DNA of 64,000 nt, from NCBI RefSeq assembly GCF_003947415.1, contig NZ_QHKL01000003.1, positions 1,207,537-1,271,536 on the forward strand, in the 5' to 3' direction. Positions 24,802-31,896 of the stretch are shown piece after piece. The position numbers were made by a program, and so were the translations under genes. The notes under the pieces were generated by a model. The model worked only from the letters and a program-made list of their open reading frames with translations. It searched no databases and was not told the origin of the DNA. The first letter of the stretch is position 1. The number at the start of each line of letters is the position of its first letter. This DNA comes from Amycolatopsis sp. WAC 01376. Its GTDB lineage: Bacteria; Actinomycetota; Actinomycetes; Mycobacteriales; Pseudonocardiaceae.

Positions 24802-25428
24802 TCAGGCGACTCCTCTCGGACGGAACTGGATGCTGATCCTGGGGCCGACCGGTTTGGCGGTCTTGGGGACGGCGTGTTCCCACGTTCGCTGGCAGCTGCC
24901 GCCCATGACGATCAGGTCGCCGTGGCCGAGGGCGTGCCGGACGGTTTCGCCTCCGCCACGCGGGCGCAGCGCGAGCTGCCGGGCGGCGCCGACCGAGACG
25001 ATCGCGACCATGGTGTCCTCGGTGCGCGAGCGGCCGGTGTCGTCGCCGTGCCAGGCGACGCTGTCGCGCCCGTCCCGGTAGAAGCACAGACCGGAGGTCA
25101 CGAACGGCTCGCCGAGCTCGTCGGCGTAGTGCGCCGAGAGCGTCTCCCTCGCCTCCGTGAGGATCGGGTGGGGGAGCGGCATGCCCTCGCGGTAGTAGCT
25201 CAGCAGCCGGGGAACGGCGACGACACGGTCGTACATCTGCCGTCGTTCGGCTTGCCACGGCACGTCTTCGGCGAGCCGGGCGAACAGTTCGTCCGCGCCG
25301 GTGAGCCAGCCAGGCAGCACGTCGATCCAGGCGCCCCTGGTCAGTTCGGTGCGCCGGATCCCGTCGAGCGAGCCGAGCCCGAGCGCGGCGCACTCGTCGA
25401 ACAGCGAGGCTTGAAGGGCGGGGGTCAT
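24802..25428 (-). CDS. AlkB-like 2OG-Fe(II) dioxygenase
   Basis: A 208-residue DNA/RNA alkylation-repair-type oxygenase. The iron ligands H127-x-D129 (WHGDD) and H185 (WEHAVPK), and the 2-oxoglutarate-binding arginine region PRISIQFRPR (~197-203), are all present, as is the YYREG motif. AlkB enzymes oxidatively remove methyl groups from bases. A perfect actinobacterial LexA box lies 34 bases upstream of the ATG, consistent with SOS control. Confidence 0.88.
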   Translation of the reverse strand: MTPALQASLFDECAALGLGSLDGIRRTELTRGAWIDVLPGWLTGADELFARLAEDVPWQAERRQMYDRVVAVPRLLSYYREGMPLPHPILTEARETLSAHYADELGEPFVTSGLCFYRDGRDSVAWHGDDTGRSRTEDTMVAIVSVGAARQLALRPRGGGETVRHALGHGDLIVMGGSCQRTWEHAVPKTAKPVGPRISIQFRPRGVA

Positions 25429-25461
25429 GGCAACCGAACATACCCCGGTCCTGATCATTTG

Positions 25462-25477
25462 TCGAACGCATGTTCGA
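25462..25477. promoter_or_regulatory. LexA (SOS) box
   Basis: TCGAACGCATGTTCGA is a perfect match to the known actinobacterial SOS box TCGAAC-N4-GTTCGA. It sits between the divergent AlkB-like gene (start 25428) and the hydrolase gene (start 25528) and could control either. Control of the repair gene is the more likely reading. Confidence 0.8.
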
Positions 25478-25527
25478 GTCGGAAAAATGACCTGCGTCCG
25501 GCGGCGAGGCCCGGCACGATGGGTCGC

Positions 25528-26307
25528 ATGATCAACACAGCGAAGTCCGCCGACGGAACGCCGATCGTGTTCGAGCGACGCGGCGCGGGGCCGGTGGTGG
25601 TGGTCGTCGCGGGTGCGGGCAACGACCGGCACGGTGACGAACCGCTGGTCGCCGAACTGGTGGCCGAGTTCTCCGTGGTGACCTACGACCGGCGGGGCCG
25701 GGGCGACAGCGGCGACACCGCGCCGTACGAGGTCGAGCGCGAGATCGAAGACCTGGCCGCTGTCGTCGCTTCACTCGGTGAGCCGGTGATCGTGCACGGC
25801 ATCTCCTCCGGCGGCGCGCTGGCCCTCCTCGCCGCCGCGGCCGGGGTGCCGATGGCGCGCCTGTCGGTCTTCGAGCCGCCTTATCGCGGCGAGACCGAGG
25901 AAGTCCCCGAGGGATACGCCGACGAGATGCGCCGCCTGGTCGCGGCGGACCGCTGGGACGACGCCGTTGCCCTGTTCATGATGTCCGCGGTCGGCTCTCC
26001 GGCGGAGGCTGTCGCCGAAGCCAAGGCGACGCCGGTGTGGGCCGAACTCCGGTCTTTCGCGCCCACGCTCGTTTACGACGCCTTCGTGATGAGGGACTCG
26101 AAGGTGCCGGGCGAACTGGCGACGATCGCGACGCCCGTCCTCGTGGTGAACAGCACCGGCAGCACGGATTGGCTCAAGGCCGCCGCACTCGTCACCGCGA
26201 AGGTGACCCCGGGAGCGAGGCAAGTGGAGCTGGACGGCGAGTTCCACAGTGTCCAGCCGGAGCGGCTCGTGCCGGAACTCAGTGCGTTCTACCGGGATCC
26301 TCGCTGA
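25528..26307 (+). CDS. Alpha/beta hydrolase
   Basis: A 259-residue hydrolase. The nucleophile elbow is GISSG (S93), the oxyanion region AGAGNDRHGDEP is near 29, and the late acid/His region is NSTGSTDW ... DGEFHSV. It resembles small actinobacterial esterases/lactonases. An in-frame ATG at 25519 is an alternative start. Its 3' end overlaps the convergent ASCH protein gene by 29 bases. Confidence 0.8.
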   Translation: MINTAKSADGTPIVFERRGAGPVVVVVAGAGNDRHGDEPLVAELVAEFSVVTYDRRGRGDSGDTAPYEVEREIEDLAAVVASLGEPVIVHGISSGGALALLAAAAGVPMARLSVFEPPYRGETEEVPEGYADEMRRLVAADRWDDAVALFMMSAVGSPAEAVAEAKATPVWAELRSFAPTLVYDAFVMRDSKVPGELATIATPVLVVNSTGSTDWLKAAALVTAKVTPGARQVELDGEFHSVQPERLVPELSAFYRDPR

Positions 26308-26854
26308 GGCGCAGGTAGGCCGCGCCGCGTGGAGAGATCCGATAGCCGACTTCGAGGCTGAGCGTCAGCCCGAGGTTCTTGAGCTTGCGGATGTCGACCT
26401 TCAGCGTTTCCTTCTCGCGGCCGAGGAGGTCCGCGAGTTCCTGTGCCCGGCGGCCGGGATTCCTGGCGATGATCCGCAAGGTTTCGTGAGTCCACGGGCG
26501 GCGTCTGTCCATCTTGGACAACCGTTTGCCGATGGCTTCGAAGTCCTTTTCGGACAGTTCCGCCTCCGCGCTGAGCGCGCGGCGGGGATCGGGCCCGAGG
26601 TAGCGCAGGTGGATGCGGTACACCGGGGCGTCCGCGGGGCCGCGCAGGGTGCTGCGGACCGCGTTCGCCGAGTCGGCCCCGGAGCGGCGGGCGTCGGCAT
26701 CGGTGATCGTCGCCGGATCGACGGTCTCGACGGAGCCGACCTCGATCACCCCGGCCTCCAGTCGCATGATGTCGCCCTGGCGGACGTTCTGCTTCGACCA
26801 GCGCCGGAACGCCAGGTCGATCGTCCCGGCCGCCAATCCTTCGAGGACCGTCAT
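26279..26854 (-). CDS. ASCH/PUA-like domain fused to winged helix
   Basis: A 191-residue protein. The N-terminal ~70 residues (AAGTIDLAFRRWSKQNVRQGD...) look like an ASCH domain (PUA-like fold, RNA or ligand binding). The C-terminal ~80 residues (PGRRAQELADLLGREKETLK then VDIRKLKNLGLT) form a winged helix. It may therefore be a nucleic-acid-binding regulator that senses a nucleotide or RNA (inference). The ATG at 26854 is preceded by AAGGTGAT. It reads towards, and overlaps, the hydrolase gene. Confidence 0.7.
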   Translation of the reverse strand: MTVLEGLAAGTIDLAFRRWSKQNVRQGDIMRLEAGVIEVGSVETVDPATITDADARRSGADSANAVRSTLRGPADAPVYRIHLRYLGPDPRRALSAEAELSEKDFEAIGKRLSKMDRRRPWTHETLRIIARNPGRRAQELADLLGREKETLKVDIRKLKNLGLTLSLEVGYRISPRGAAYLRLSEDPGRTH

Positions 26855-26989
26855 GGAAAGGATCACCTTCGTTACCCAATCAGCGGGACGCCGGAGCGTC
26901 AACGTCTTGTCCGATGACGGTTCGCGCTCGTACAGTCGCAGCCTGGTCCTGGTCTGGACCACCGCCGCCCTGAGTGCGCAGGAGGCAGG

Positions 26990-27595
26990 ATGCGGAGACG
27001 ACTTCGGACCGCCGGGGCGGCCACGGCGGCCGTCCTCGGCCTGATGGCGTCGGCGATGCCGGCGAACGCCCAGGTCGGAACGGGACCGTGGACGGCGGAG
27101 AACCCCTCGTTCAACGTCCAGGAACGCGGGTGCGGAAACGTCGACGGGCTGAATTTCGAACTGACCTGCTCCACCGGAAGCGGGGACCAGCGGGCCGAGC
27201 GGCGCTACGTGACCTACACCGGCGGCACCAGGCAGTTCGAAGGATCGTTCCGGATCACCAGCATGGCGGGCAGCCGGATCAGCCTGAAACAGACCTTCCG
27301 CGACGCGCCGACCGCCGGGCCGTACTTCATGCTCGCGGTCGAACGCGGCGGGCGGCTCTACGCCGTCCACGGCGGGGACACCCTGGGGAGCGGCGCGACC
27401 GTCGGGACGTCCGTGCGGGTCAACACCGTGCACCAGGTCGGGAGCACGCACAAGGTGTACATCAACGGTTCGCTGAAGCAGACCGTGAGCAGCAGCAGCG
27501 GCAGCTACTACGACAAGTTCGGCGCCTACCGGACGGCCAGCGGCGCCGGACCGGTCAAAGTGACCTGGAGCGGGATCAAGTTCTGGCGTAAGTGA
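26990..27595 (+). CDS. Secreted lyase-like (PL7/concanavalin-type fold) protein
   Basis: A 201-residue exported protein with an Arg-rich signal peptide cut near MPANA-QV. The mature part is beta-rich. YFMLAVERGGRLYAVHGG and the late HKVYINGSLKQT ... YYDKFGAYR pattern resemble the jelly roll of alginate-lyase-2/PL7 proteins. Catalytic residues cannot be confirmed, so it may only bind polysaccharide. The ATG is preceded by GGAGGCAGG. A long repeat-rich intergenic region follows. Confidence 0.65.
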   Translation: MRRRLRTAGAATAAVLGLMASAMPANAQVGTGPWTAENPSFNVQERGCGNVDGLNFELTCSTGSGDQRAERRYVTYTGGTRQFEGSFRITSMAGSRISLKQTFRDAPTAGPYFMLAVERGGRLYAVHGGDTLGSGATVGTSVRVNTVHQVGSTHKVYINGSLKQTVSSSSGSYYDKFGAYRTASGAGPVKVTWSGIKFWRK

Positions 27596-27614
27596 GGCGC
27601 CGGCCCCCGTGGGT

Positions 27615-27638
27615 GGTTAGTGGCGATTCGGGTTCTAA
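27615..27638. repeat. Dispersed short element copy
   Basis: Copy of the GTGGCGATTCGGGTTCTAA element, 20 bases downstream of the lyase-like gene. A partial reverse copy (CGCCACTCACGAG) follows at 27646-27658, so the pair can fold back. Confidence 0.65.
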
Positions 27639-27657
27639 CAGTCCTCGCCACTCACGA

Positions 27658-27911
27658 GACGCGAGGATGAGTGGGCGGCTCGTTCAGTGCTTCCGGCGGT
27701 CCGGCGTCGAGCTCTTATGTCGTGAAGGGCCCCTTTGAGACCTTCAACGTCTCAAAGGGGCCCTTCACGACATCCCCACGGACCGTGACCACTCACGCAA
27801 GCGTCTGACTGGAAGTCCTTCACGGACTCGAGCCTGAGAGCAACCGCAGCCGGAACCCACATAGGTATCTAAGACACCCTTGCCCCTAACCCGAATCGCC
27901 ACTCACGAGGG
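27658..27911. repeat. Dispersed ~240-bp intergenic repeat (copy 2)
   Basis: Matches 11218-11459 in the same order: GAGGATGAG..GGGCGGCT, GAGCTCTTATGTCGTGAAGG hairpin, CCCCACGGACCG, GTCCTTCACGGACTCG, then the composite repeat (27833-27908: TAGGTATCTAAGACACC ... TAACCCGAATCGCCACTCACG). Both copies follow the 3' end of a plus-strand secreted-protein gene. Confidence 0.75.
27717..27773. terminator. 25-bp perfect hairpin at convergent junction
   Basis: Arms 27717-27741 and 27749-27773 pair perfectly (outer end ATGTCGTGAAGGGCCCCTTT). The loop is CTTCAAC. It is the twin of 11279-11335 and is placed between the convergent lyase-like and RluA-type genes. Confidence 0.7.
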
Positions 27912-27924
27912 CTTGCCCGCCTGA

Positions 27925-27979
27925 GTACATGAAGGACCCCTTCCTTGCGCCTAGGTACAGGAAGGGGTCCTTCATGTAC
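27925..27979. terminator. 21-bp perfect hairpin (GTACATGAAGGACCCC family)
   Basis: Arms 27925-27945 and 27959-27979 are perfect. The loop TGCGCCTAGGTAC differs by one base from that of the 240-294 hairpin. It is the second strong hairpin in the same convergent gap. Confidence 0.7.
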
Positions 27980-27990
27980 CTCGGCAAGGT

Positions 27991-28037
27991 GTGAAGGTCG
28001 AGTTTCCTCGGCTGAGCCGAGGGAAGGGGGCCTTCAC
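27991..28037. repeat. Palindromic module, second copy
   Basis: GTGAAGGTCGAG ... CCTCGGCTGAGCCGAGG ... GGCCTTCAC. Reverse complement of 183-229 with few changes. It can fold (outer GTGAAGG/CCTTCAC arms plus an inner CCTCGGC/GCCGAGG stem). Confidence 0.65.
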
Positions 28038-28046
28038 GGACCGGGG

Positions 28047-28121
28047 CCTGGCACCGACCGCAGCCGGAACCGCGTGGGTACCTAAGACACCTTGGGTTCT
28101 AACCCGAATCGCCACTCACGA
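28047..28121. repeat. Composite intergenic repeat (copy C) reaching into a stop codon
   Basis: CCTGGCACCGACCGCAGCC start, GGTACCTAAGACACC, then TTCTAACCCGAATCGCCACT. The last part includes the stop codon and final codons of the RluA-type gene (28099 onward), so the repeat encodes its terminal Val-Ser-Gly-Asp-Ser-Gly. Confidence 0.65.
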
Positions 28122-29061
28122 CTCGTGCCGGACCTTGGCGCCACGAGTCGAGATCCGTCCACGCTTCGAGTGTCCGCTTGCTTTCGAACCGGCGGCGTTC
28201 CCCGGTGACCGGATCGGTGAACTCGAGGACCCTCGCCAGTAGCTGCAAGGGCTCGGTGAAGTCGTCGAGCGGGGTTTCGGTCAGCTCCGGGTAGAAGTCG
28301 TCGCCGAGAATCGGCAATCCGAGGCCGCTCATGTGCAACCTGAGCTGATGCGTGCGGCCGGTCGCGGGGATCAGGCGGTAGCGGCCGAGGCCGTCGCGGT
28401 GCTCGATCAGCTCGACGCGGGTTTCGGCGTTGGGCGGCCCGCCGACCTCTTGCGCGGCGATGACCCCGCGTTCCTTGACGATGCGGCTGCTGATCTCGCG
28501 CGGCATCACGACGTCCGGATCGTACCGCGCGATCGCCTCGTATTCCTTGTGTACCAAGCGGTCCCGGAACATGGTCTGGTATTTGCCGCGAAGTTCGGGG
28601 GTGCTCACGAACAGGATGAGCCCGGCGGTGACCCGGTCGAGCCGGTGCGCGGGGCTGAGCGCCGGGAGGTCGAGTTCGCGGCGGAGGCGGACCAGCGCGG
28701 TCTGCAGAATGTGCCGCCCGCGCGGGATCGTCGCGAGGAAATGCGGTTTGTCGGCGATCAGGAAATGCTCGTCGCGGTGCACGACGGAGATCTCGAACGG
28801 GGCCTCGACCTCGTCGGGCAGGTCCCGGTGGAACCAGATGAACGAGTCCGGCACGAACGGCGAATCGACGCCGAGCGGCCCGTCCAGCCCGACGATGCGC
28901 TCCTCGCGGAGCATCTCCACGATCCGCTCGGGCGCGACCCGGGGGAGCCGCTCGACGAGGTGCTCGCGCAACGTCGTCCACGGTCCCTCGGCGGGCATCT
29001 TGAGCCTCGCGGGGTCGAGCCCGTGACGGGGCGGGAGCGGCGGGCGGAGCTTGCGTCTCAT
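28099..29061 (-). CDS. RluA-family RNA pseudouridine synthase
   Basis: A 320-residue pseudouridine synthase. The catalytic motif HRLDRVTAGLILF (~residue 140) has the essential Asp, followed by KEYEAIARYD and GRTHQLRLHM, the signature motifs of the RluA/TruC class. No S4 domain is evident. Likely target: rRNA or tRNA uridines. The ATG is at the conserved N-terminal MRRKLR. The last residues are encoded by the dispersed short element, an unusual C-terminus. Confidence 0.88.
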   Translation of the reverse strand: MRRKLRPPLPPRHGLDPARLKMPAEGPWTTLREHLVERLPRVAPERIVEMLREERIVGLDGPLGVDSPFVPDSFIWFHRDLPDEVEAPFEISVVHRDEHFLIADKPHFLATIPRGRHILQTALVRLRRELDLPALSPAHRLDRVTAGLILFVSTPELRGKYQTMFRDRLVHKEYEAIARYDPDVVMPREISSRIVKERGVIAAQEVGGPPNAETRVELIEHRDGLGRYRLIPATGRTHQLRLHMSGLGLPILGDDFYPELTETPLDDFTEPLQLLARVLEFTDPVTGERRRFESKRTLEAWTDLDSWRQGPARVVSGDSG

Positions 29062-29203
29062 CACCGCGCACTCTAGTCGCGACCAGGTGAAGTCTCGTCC
29101 GGCCTGGTCTCGGGCAGCTGCCGAGGTGTCGCGAAAGTGGCTTTCGCGACACCGGCATCTGAGCTCTCGAGGCACCCAATGGCACGCGACTGGCCGCGAA
29201 GGC

Positions 29204-29599
29204 TTATCCGGCCTGGTCCCGGTACCGCGCGAGGTACCGCTCGGTCACGTCGGCCTCCGCGATGGCGGTGGCCTCGGCGCGGGTCCGGCGGCCGATGCCC
29301 GGCGGGAAGCCGTTCTTGGCGAGCCGGTGCTCGATGCTCTCTTCCATGTACGCCATCGAGTAGAAGTACGCCACGAGCGCGGCCATCAGCACGATCGCCA
29401 GCCGCAGGGTGAGCGGGCCGGGCAGGAGGAGCCATACCGCGCAGAGCGGGGCGATCATCACCGTGCTGCGGGCGACGTGCCGCCAGCGCCAGCTTCCGGT
29501 GGTGGCGTCGTGGAGGATCCAGTCGTGGTAGCGCTCGGGCAGCCTGCCGCCGAGTGAGTACCACAGCCAGCGGAACACGTCCGGGCGCTTGCGGGGCAT
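29204..29599 (-). CDS. DUF5313-like membrane protein
   Basis: A 131-residue protein: N-terminal aromatic-rich cytoplasmic segment (PDVFRWLWYSLGGRLPERYHDW), two central membrane helices, and a charged C-terminal tail. It matches the actinobacterial DUF5313 pattern; function unknown. It is divergent from the OhrR gene, with twin palindromes between them, so it may be an OhrR target (inference). Confidence 0.7.
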   Translation of the reverse strand: MPRKRPDVFRWLWYSLGGRLPERYHDWILHDATTGSWRWRHVARSTVMIAPLCAVWLLLPGPLTLRLAIVLMAALVAYFYSMAYMEESIEHRLAKNGFPPGIGRRTRAEATAIAEADVTERYLARYRDQAG

Positions 29600-29633
29600 C
29601 GGGCGACTCCTTCCGTCGATGCTCTCACAGTAC

Positions 29634-29663
29634 ACTAATGATTAGTACGCTAAACATTAGCGT
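29634..29663. promoter_or_regulatory. Twin palindromes, likely OhrR/MarR operators
   Basis: ACTAATGATTAGT (29634-29646) and ACGCTAAACATTAGCGT (29647-29663) are two perfect, abutting palindromes in an otherwise GC-rich genome. They lie between the divergent DUF5313-like gene and ohrR. MarR-family dimers bind such sites. Confidence 0.65.
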
Positions 29664-29703
29664 CACGGCTAGGATCGGCGACATGAACTCGGAGGGGCCG
29701 GAG

Positions 29704-30147
29704 ATGAAGTCGATCGATCTGGGCGACGATCCGCTCGCGTTGGAGCGTCAGGTGTGTTTCGCGCTGTCGGTCGCGTCGCGCAGCGTCATCGCCATCTACC
29801 GGCCGCTGCTGGAGCCCCACGGGCTCACCCATCCGCAGTATCTGGTCATGCTGGCGCTGTGGGAGCGGGGCCCGCAGGCGGTCAAGGATCTGAGTGTCGC
29901 CCTGCGCGCCGAGCCCGCGACACTGTCGCCACTGCTCAAGCGGCTGGAGACGATCGGTTACGTCACGCGCAGGCGCAGTGCCGAGGACGAGCGGTTGCTG
30001 ACGGTCGAGCTGACGGAATCCGGTCGCGCGTTGCGCGCGGAGGCGGAAAAGATCCCGTACCGCGTCGTCGAGAAGCTCGGCATGGAGGTCTCCGAGCTGG
30101 AGGCGCTGCACAAAGCCCTGACTCGCGTCATCGAGGCCACGGCTTGA
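29704..30147 (+). CDS. ohrR: OhrR-like MarR family peroxide sensor
   Basis: A 147-residue winged-helix repressor. The N-terminal LERQVCFAL carries the reactive cysteine (C18) that OhrR proteins use to sense organic hydroperoxides. The helix-turn-helix and wing are LSVALRAEPATLSPLLKRLE and RRRSAEDERLLTVELT. The ATG at 29704 is preceded by GGAGGGG; an in-frame ATG at 29683 is possible. The usual ohr partner gene is not adjacent; the only divergent neighbour is a DUF5313-like gene. Confidence 0.82.
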   Translation: MKSIDLGDDPLALERQVCFALSVASRSVIAIYRPLLEPHGLTHPQYLVMLALWERGPQAVKDLSVALRAEPATLSPLLKRLETIGYVTRRRSAEDERLLTVELTESGRALRAEAEKIPYRVVEKLGMEVSELEALHKALTRVIEATA

Positions 30148-30247
30148 GCGAACCGAAACCGTGGCGTGACGAAATGAGGGTGTGAAGCCGCGCCGGGGTG
30201 GGTAATTCCCGTCACGCCAACTCAAAGTGACAGGAAGATGAGGGACC

Positions 30248-30679
30248 GTGACCACCTCGACCCCCGCGCCCACGGAAGCAGGTCTGGAGCTCGTGACCAG
30301 GCTGAACGCCTACCTGGAAGACGTGGCCGCGGCGCTGGGGATACGGAGGGATTCGTGCACGGTCGACCTCGCCGGCCCGGTCGCCGCGCGGATGAGGCTG
30401 AACTGGCGTCTTCCCGGCTTCCCCGAACGTGACGTCGACCTGATGTGGCACGAGGAGCACGGTTGGTCGGCCGCCGTGGCGACGCATTCGGACGACGACC
30501 ACCACGTCGTCGTCGCGTACCTCGGCGGCCGCACGGTCGCGTCGCAGCCGCGGCTGGTCGCCCGGTTCGCCGAAACCCTGCGCACCGGCGAACACCAGGA
30601 CTGCTGGCCCGGTCCGCCGACGTTGCGTACCGCCGGCGGACCGTCCGCGCTGGCCAAGGAACTCGCCGCCTGGGCTTGA
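30248..30679 (+). CDS. DUF6292-like protein
   Basis: A 143-residue soluble protein beginning with a Thr/Pro-rich leader, then EAGLELVTRLNAYLEDVAAAL and a beta-rich middle (DVDLMWHEEHGWSAAV). It resembles the actinobacterial DUF6292 group; no function is known. The GTG start is preceded by GATGAGGGACC. Its stop directly abuts the stop of the convergent YceI gene (TGATCA). Confidence 0.65.
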   Translation: MTTSTPAPTEAGLELVTRLNAYLEDVAAALGIRRDSCTVDLAGPVAARMRLNWRLPGFPERDVDLMWHEEHGWSAAVATHSDDDHHVVVAYLGGRTVASQPRLVARFAETLRTGEHQDCWPGPPTLRTAGGPSALAKELAAWA

Positions 30680-31192
30680 TCACCCGGGCGGGGCGAGGAC
30701 CACGTCGAGAGCGATCGTGATCTCCGCGCCGATCAGGAACCTCGGCGCGCGGACACCGAGCGACCGCCGGTCGAAGACGGCACCGGCGAGCACCCGCCAG
30801 GTGCCGTCGCCGTTGTCCTCCGGGCCTGTCGCGGTCACCGTGAGGGGACAGGATTCGCCTCGCGCGCCGAGGGTGCCTTCGACCGACCACTCGCCCGGGC
30901 TGCCCTTGATCCGGTCCGCGGCGAAGGTCAGCACGGGATGCGCGTCGATCGCGAGGAGACCGGGTTTGCGCAGGTCGGCGTCGCGTTTGGCGTTGCCGGT
31001 GTCGATCCTGTCGAGGTCGAGAGCCGCTTCGACGGCGGTGACGCCGCTTCCGGAGACGCGCACCGAGCCGAGGCTGACCGGGATCGAGCCACGGACCACG
31101 CGGAAACCGAAGTTCCGGACGGTGAACGCGGCCGATGTCCGTTCGGCCAGCACGGTCCAGGTGCCGACGCGCGCGGACGTCCCGGCGGTCAT
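30680..31192 (-). CDS. YceI-family protein
   Basis: A 170-residue lipocalin-like beta-barrel protein. It starts with WTVLAERTSAAFTVRNFGF, the usual YceI opening, followed by DLDRIDTGNAKRDADLRKPGLL and LTVTATG. YceI proteins bind polyisoprenoids or amphiphilic lipids. There is no signal peptide, so it is probably cytoplasmic. The ATG overlaps the stop of the upstream unknown gene. Confidence 0.85.
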   Translation of the reverse strand: MTAGTSARVGTWTVLAERTSAAFTVRNFGFRVVRGSIPVSLGSVRVSGSGVTAVEAALDLDRIDTGNAKRDADLRKPGLLAIDAHPVLTFAADRIKGSPGEWSVEGTLGARGESCPLTVTATGPEDNGDGTWRVLAGAVFDRRSLGVRAPRFLIGAEITIALDVVLAPPG

Positions 31193-31785
31193 CGCGGCTC
31201 ACCCACCAGACCGGGCGCGGGCAGGGACGTGTGGAGCACGCGGTGGACGTCGATCCGGTCCGGGCCGGGCAGCAGCGCCTGGTCCTCGCCAGGCAGCAGT
31301 TCCGTGCTCATGACCGTCTTCTGGACGGCTTCCATCGCCTCGATCGACTCGGTGAAGCCGAGGACGAGACGAGACCTGTCCTCGGCGGTCAGGACGTAGA
31401 AACCGGCGATCCCGCCGAGTCCCTGAACGGCGGGCCGGATCCGCTCGCGTCCGCCGAAGTCGGCGGCGTCGGCCTCGGCCCGGGTGAGTGGCCGGTCGAA
31501 CCAGGTCGCCTGCGCGATCCTGGGCTCGGCCGTGCCGCTTTCGACGTCGGAGACCTCGTAGACGCGGGCGTCGAAGGTGCCGGGGGTGCGGTGGTCCCCG
31601 GCGGCGAGCGCGGAGCCGCGGTCGCGCCACAACGCGACGACGAGCCCGGTCAGGCCGCCGATCTGGGCGAGGGTGCAGGTGCCCGGCGAACCGGTGCCGG
31701 GGTGGAGTTCCGCGGCGAGGGCGTGGCCCCAGCCTTCCGGCTCGTCGGCGTGCGAACGCCGGAACTGGTGAACGGTGGCGTACAT
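31189..31785 (-). CDS. Unknown soluble protein coupled to YceI
   Basis: A 198-residue protein that may be built from two similar halves: MYATVHQFRRS... at the N-terminus (a heme-oxygenase/ABM-like opening) and GGIAGFYVLTAEDRSRLVLG later, the latter looking like a second ABM-type beta-alpha unit. It resembles no family with a known role. The ATG has AAAGGAAAG upstream and its stop overlaps the YceI ATG, so the two form an operon divergent from the LuxR-AAA gene. Confidence 0.65.
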   Translation of the reverse strand: MYATVHQFRRSHADEPEGWGHALAAELHPGTGSPGTCTLAQIGGLTGLVVALWRDRGSALAAGDHRTPGTFDARVYEVSDVESGTAEPRIAQATWFDRPLTRAEADAADFGGRERIRPAVQGLGGIAGFYVLTAEDRSRLVLGFTESIEAMEAVQKTVMSTELLPGEDQALLPGPDRIDVHRVLHTSLPAPGLVGEPR

Positions 31786-31896
31786 GGGCTTTCCTTTCCG
31801 TCTGACGTGCCGACTCTGCGCTCCCGGCGGTGTCCGGACATCAGTGCCAGTACGCAGGGCGGTACGGAATCGGGCGCGGAGCGCGATACTCCTTCC

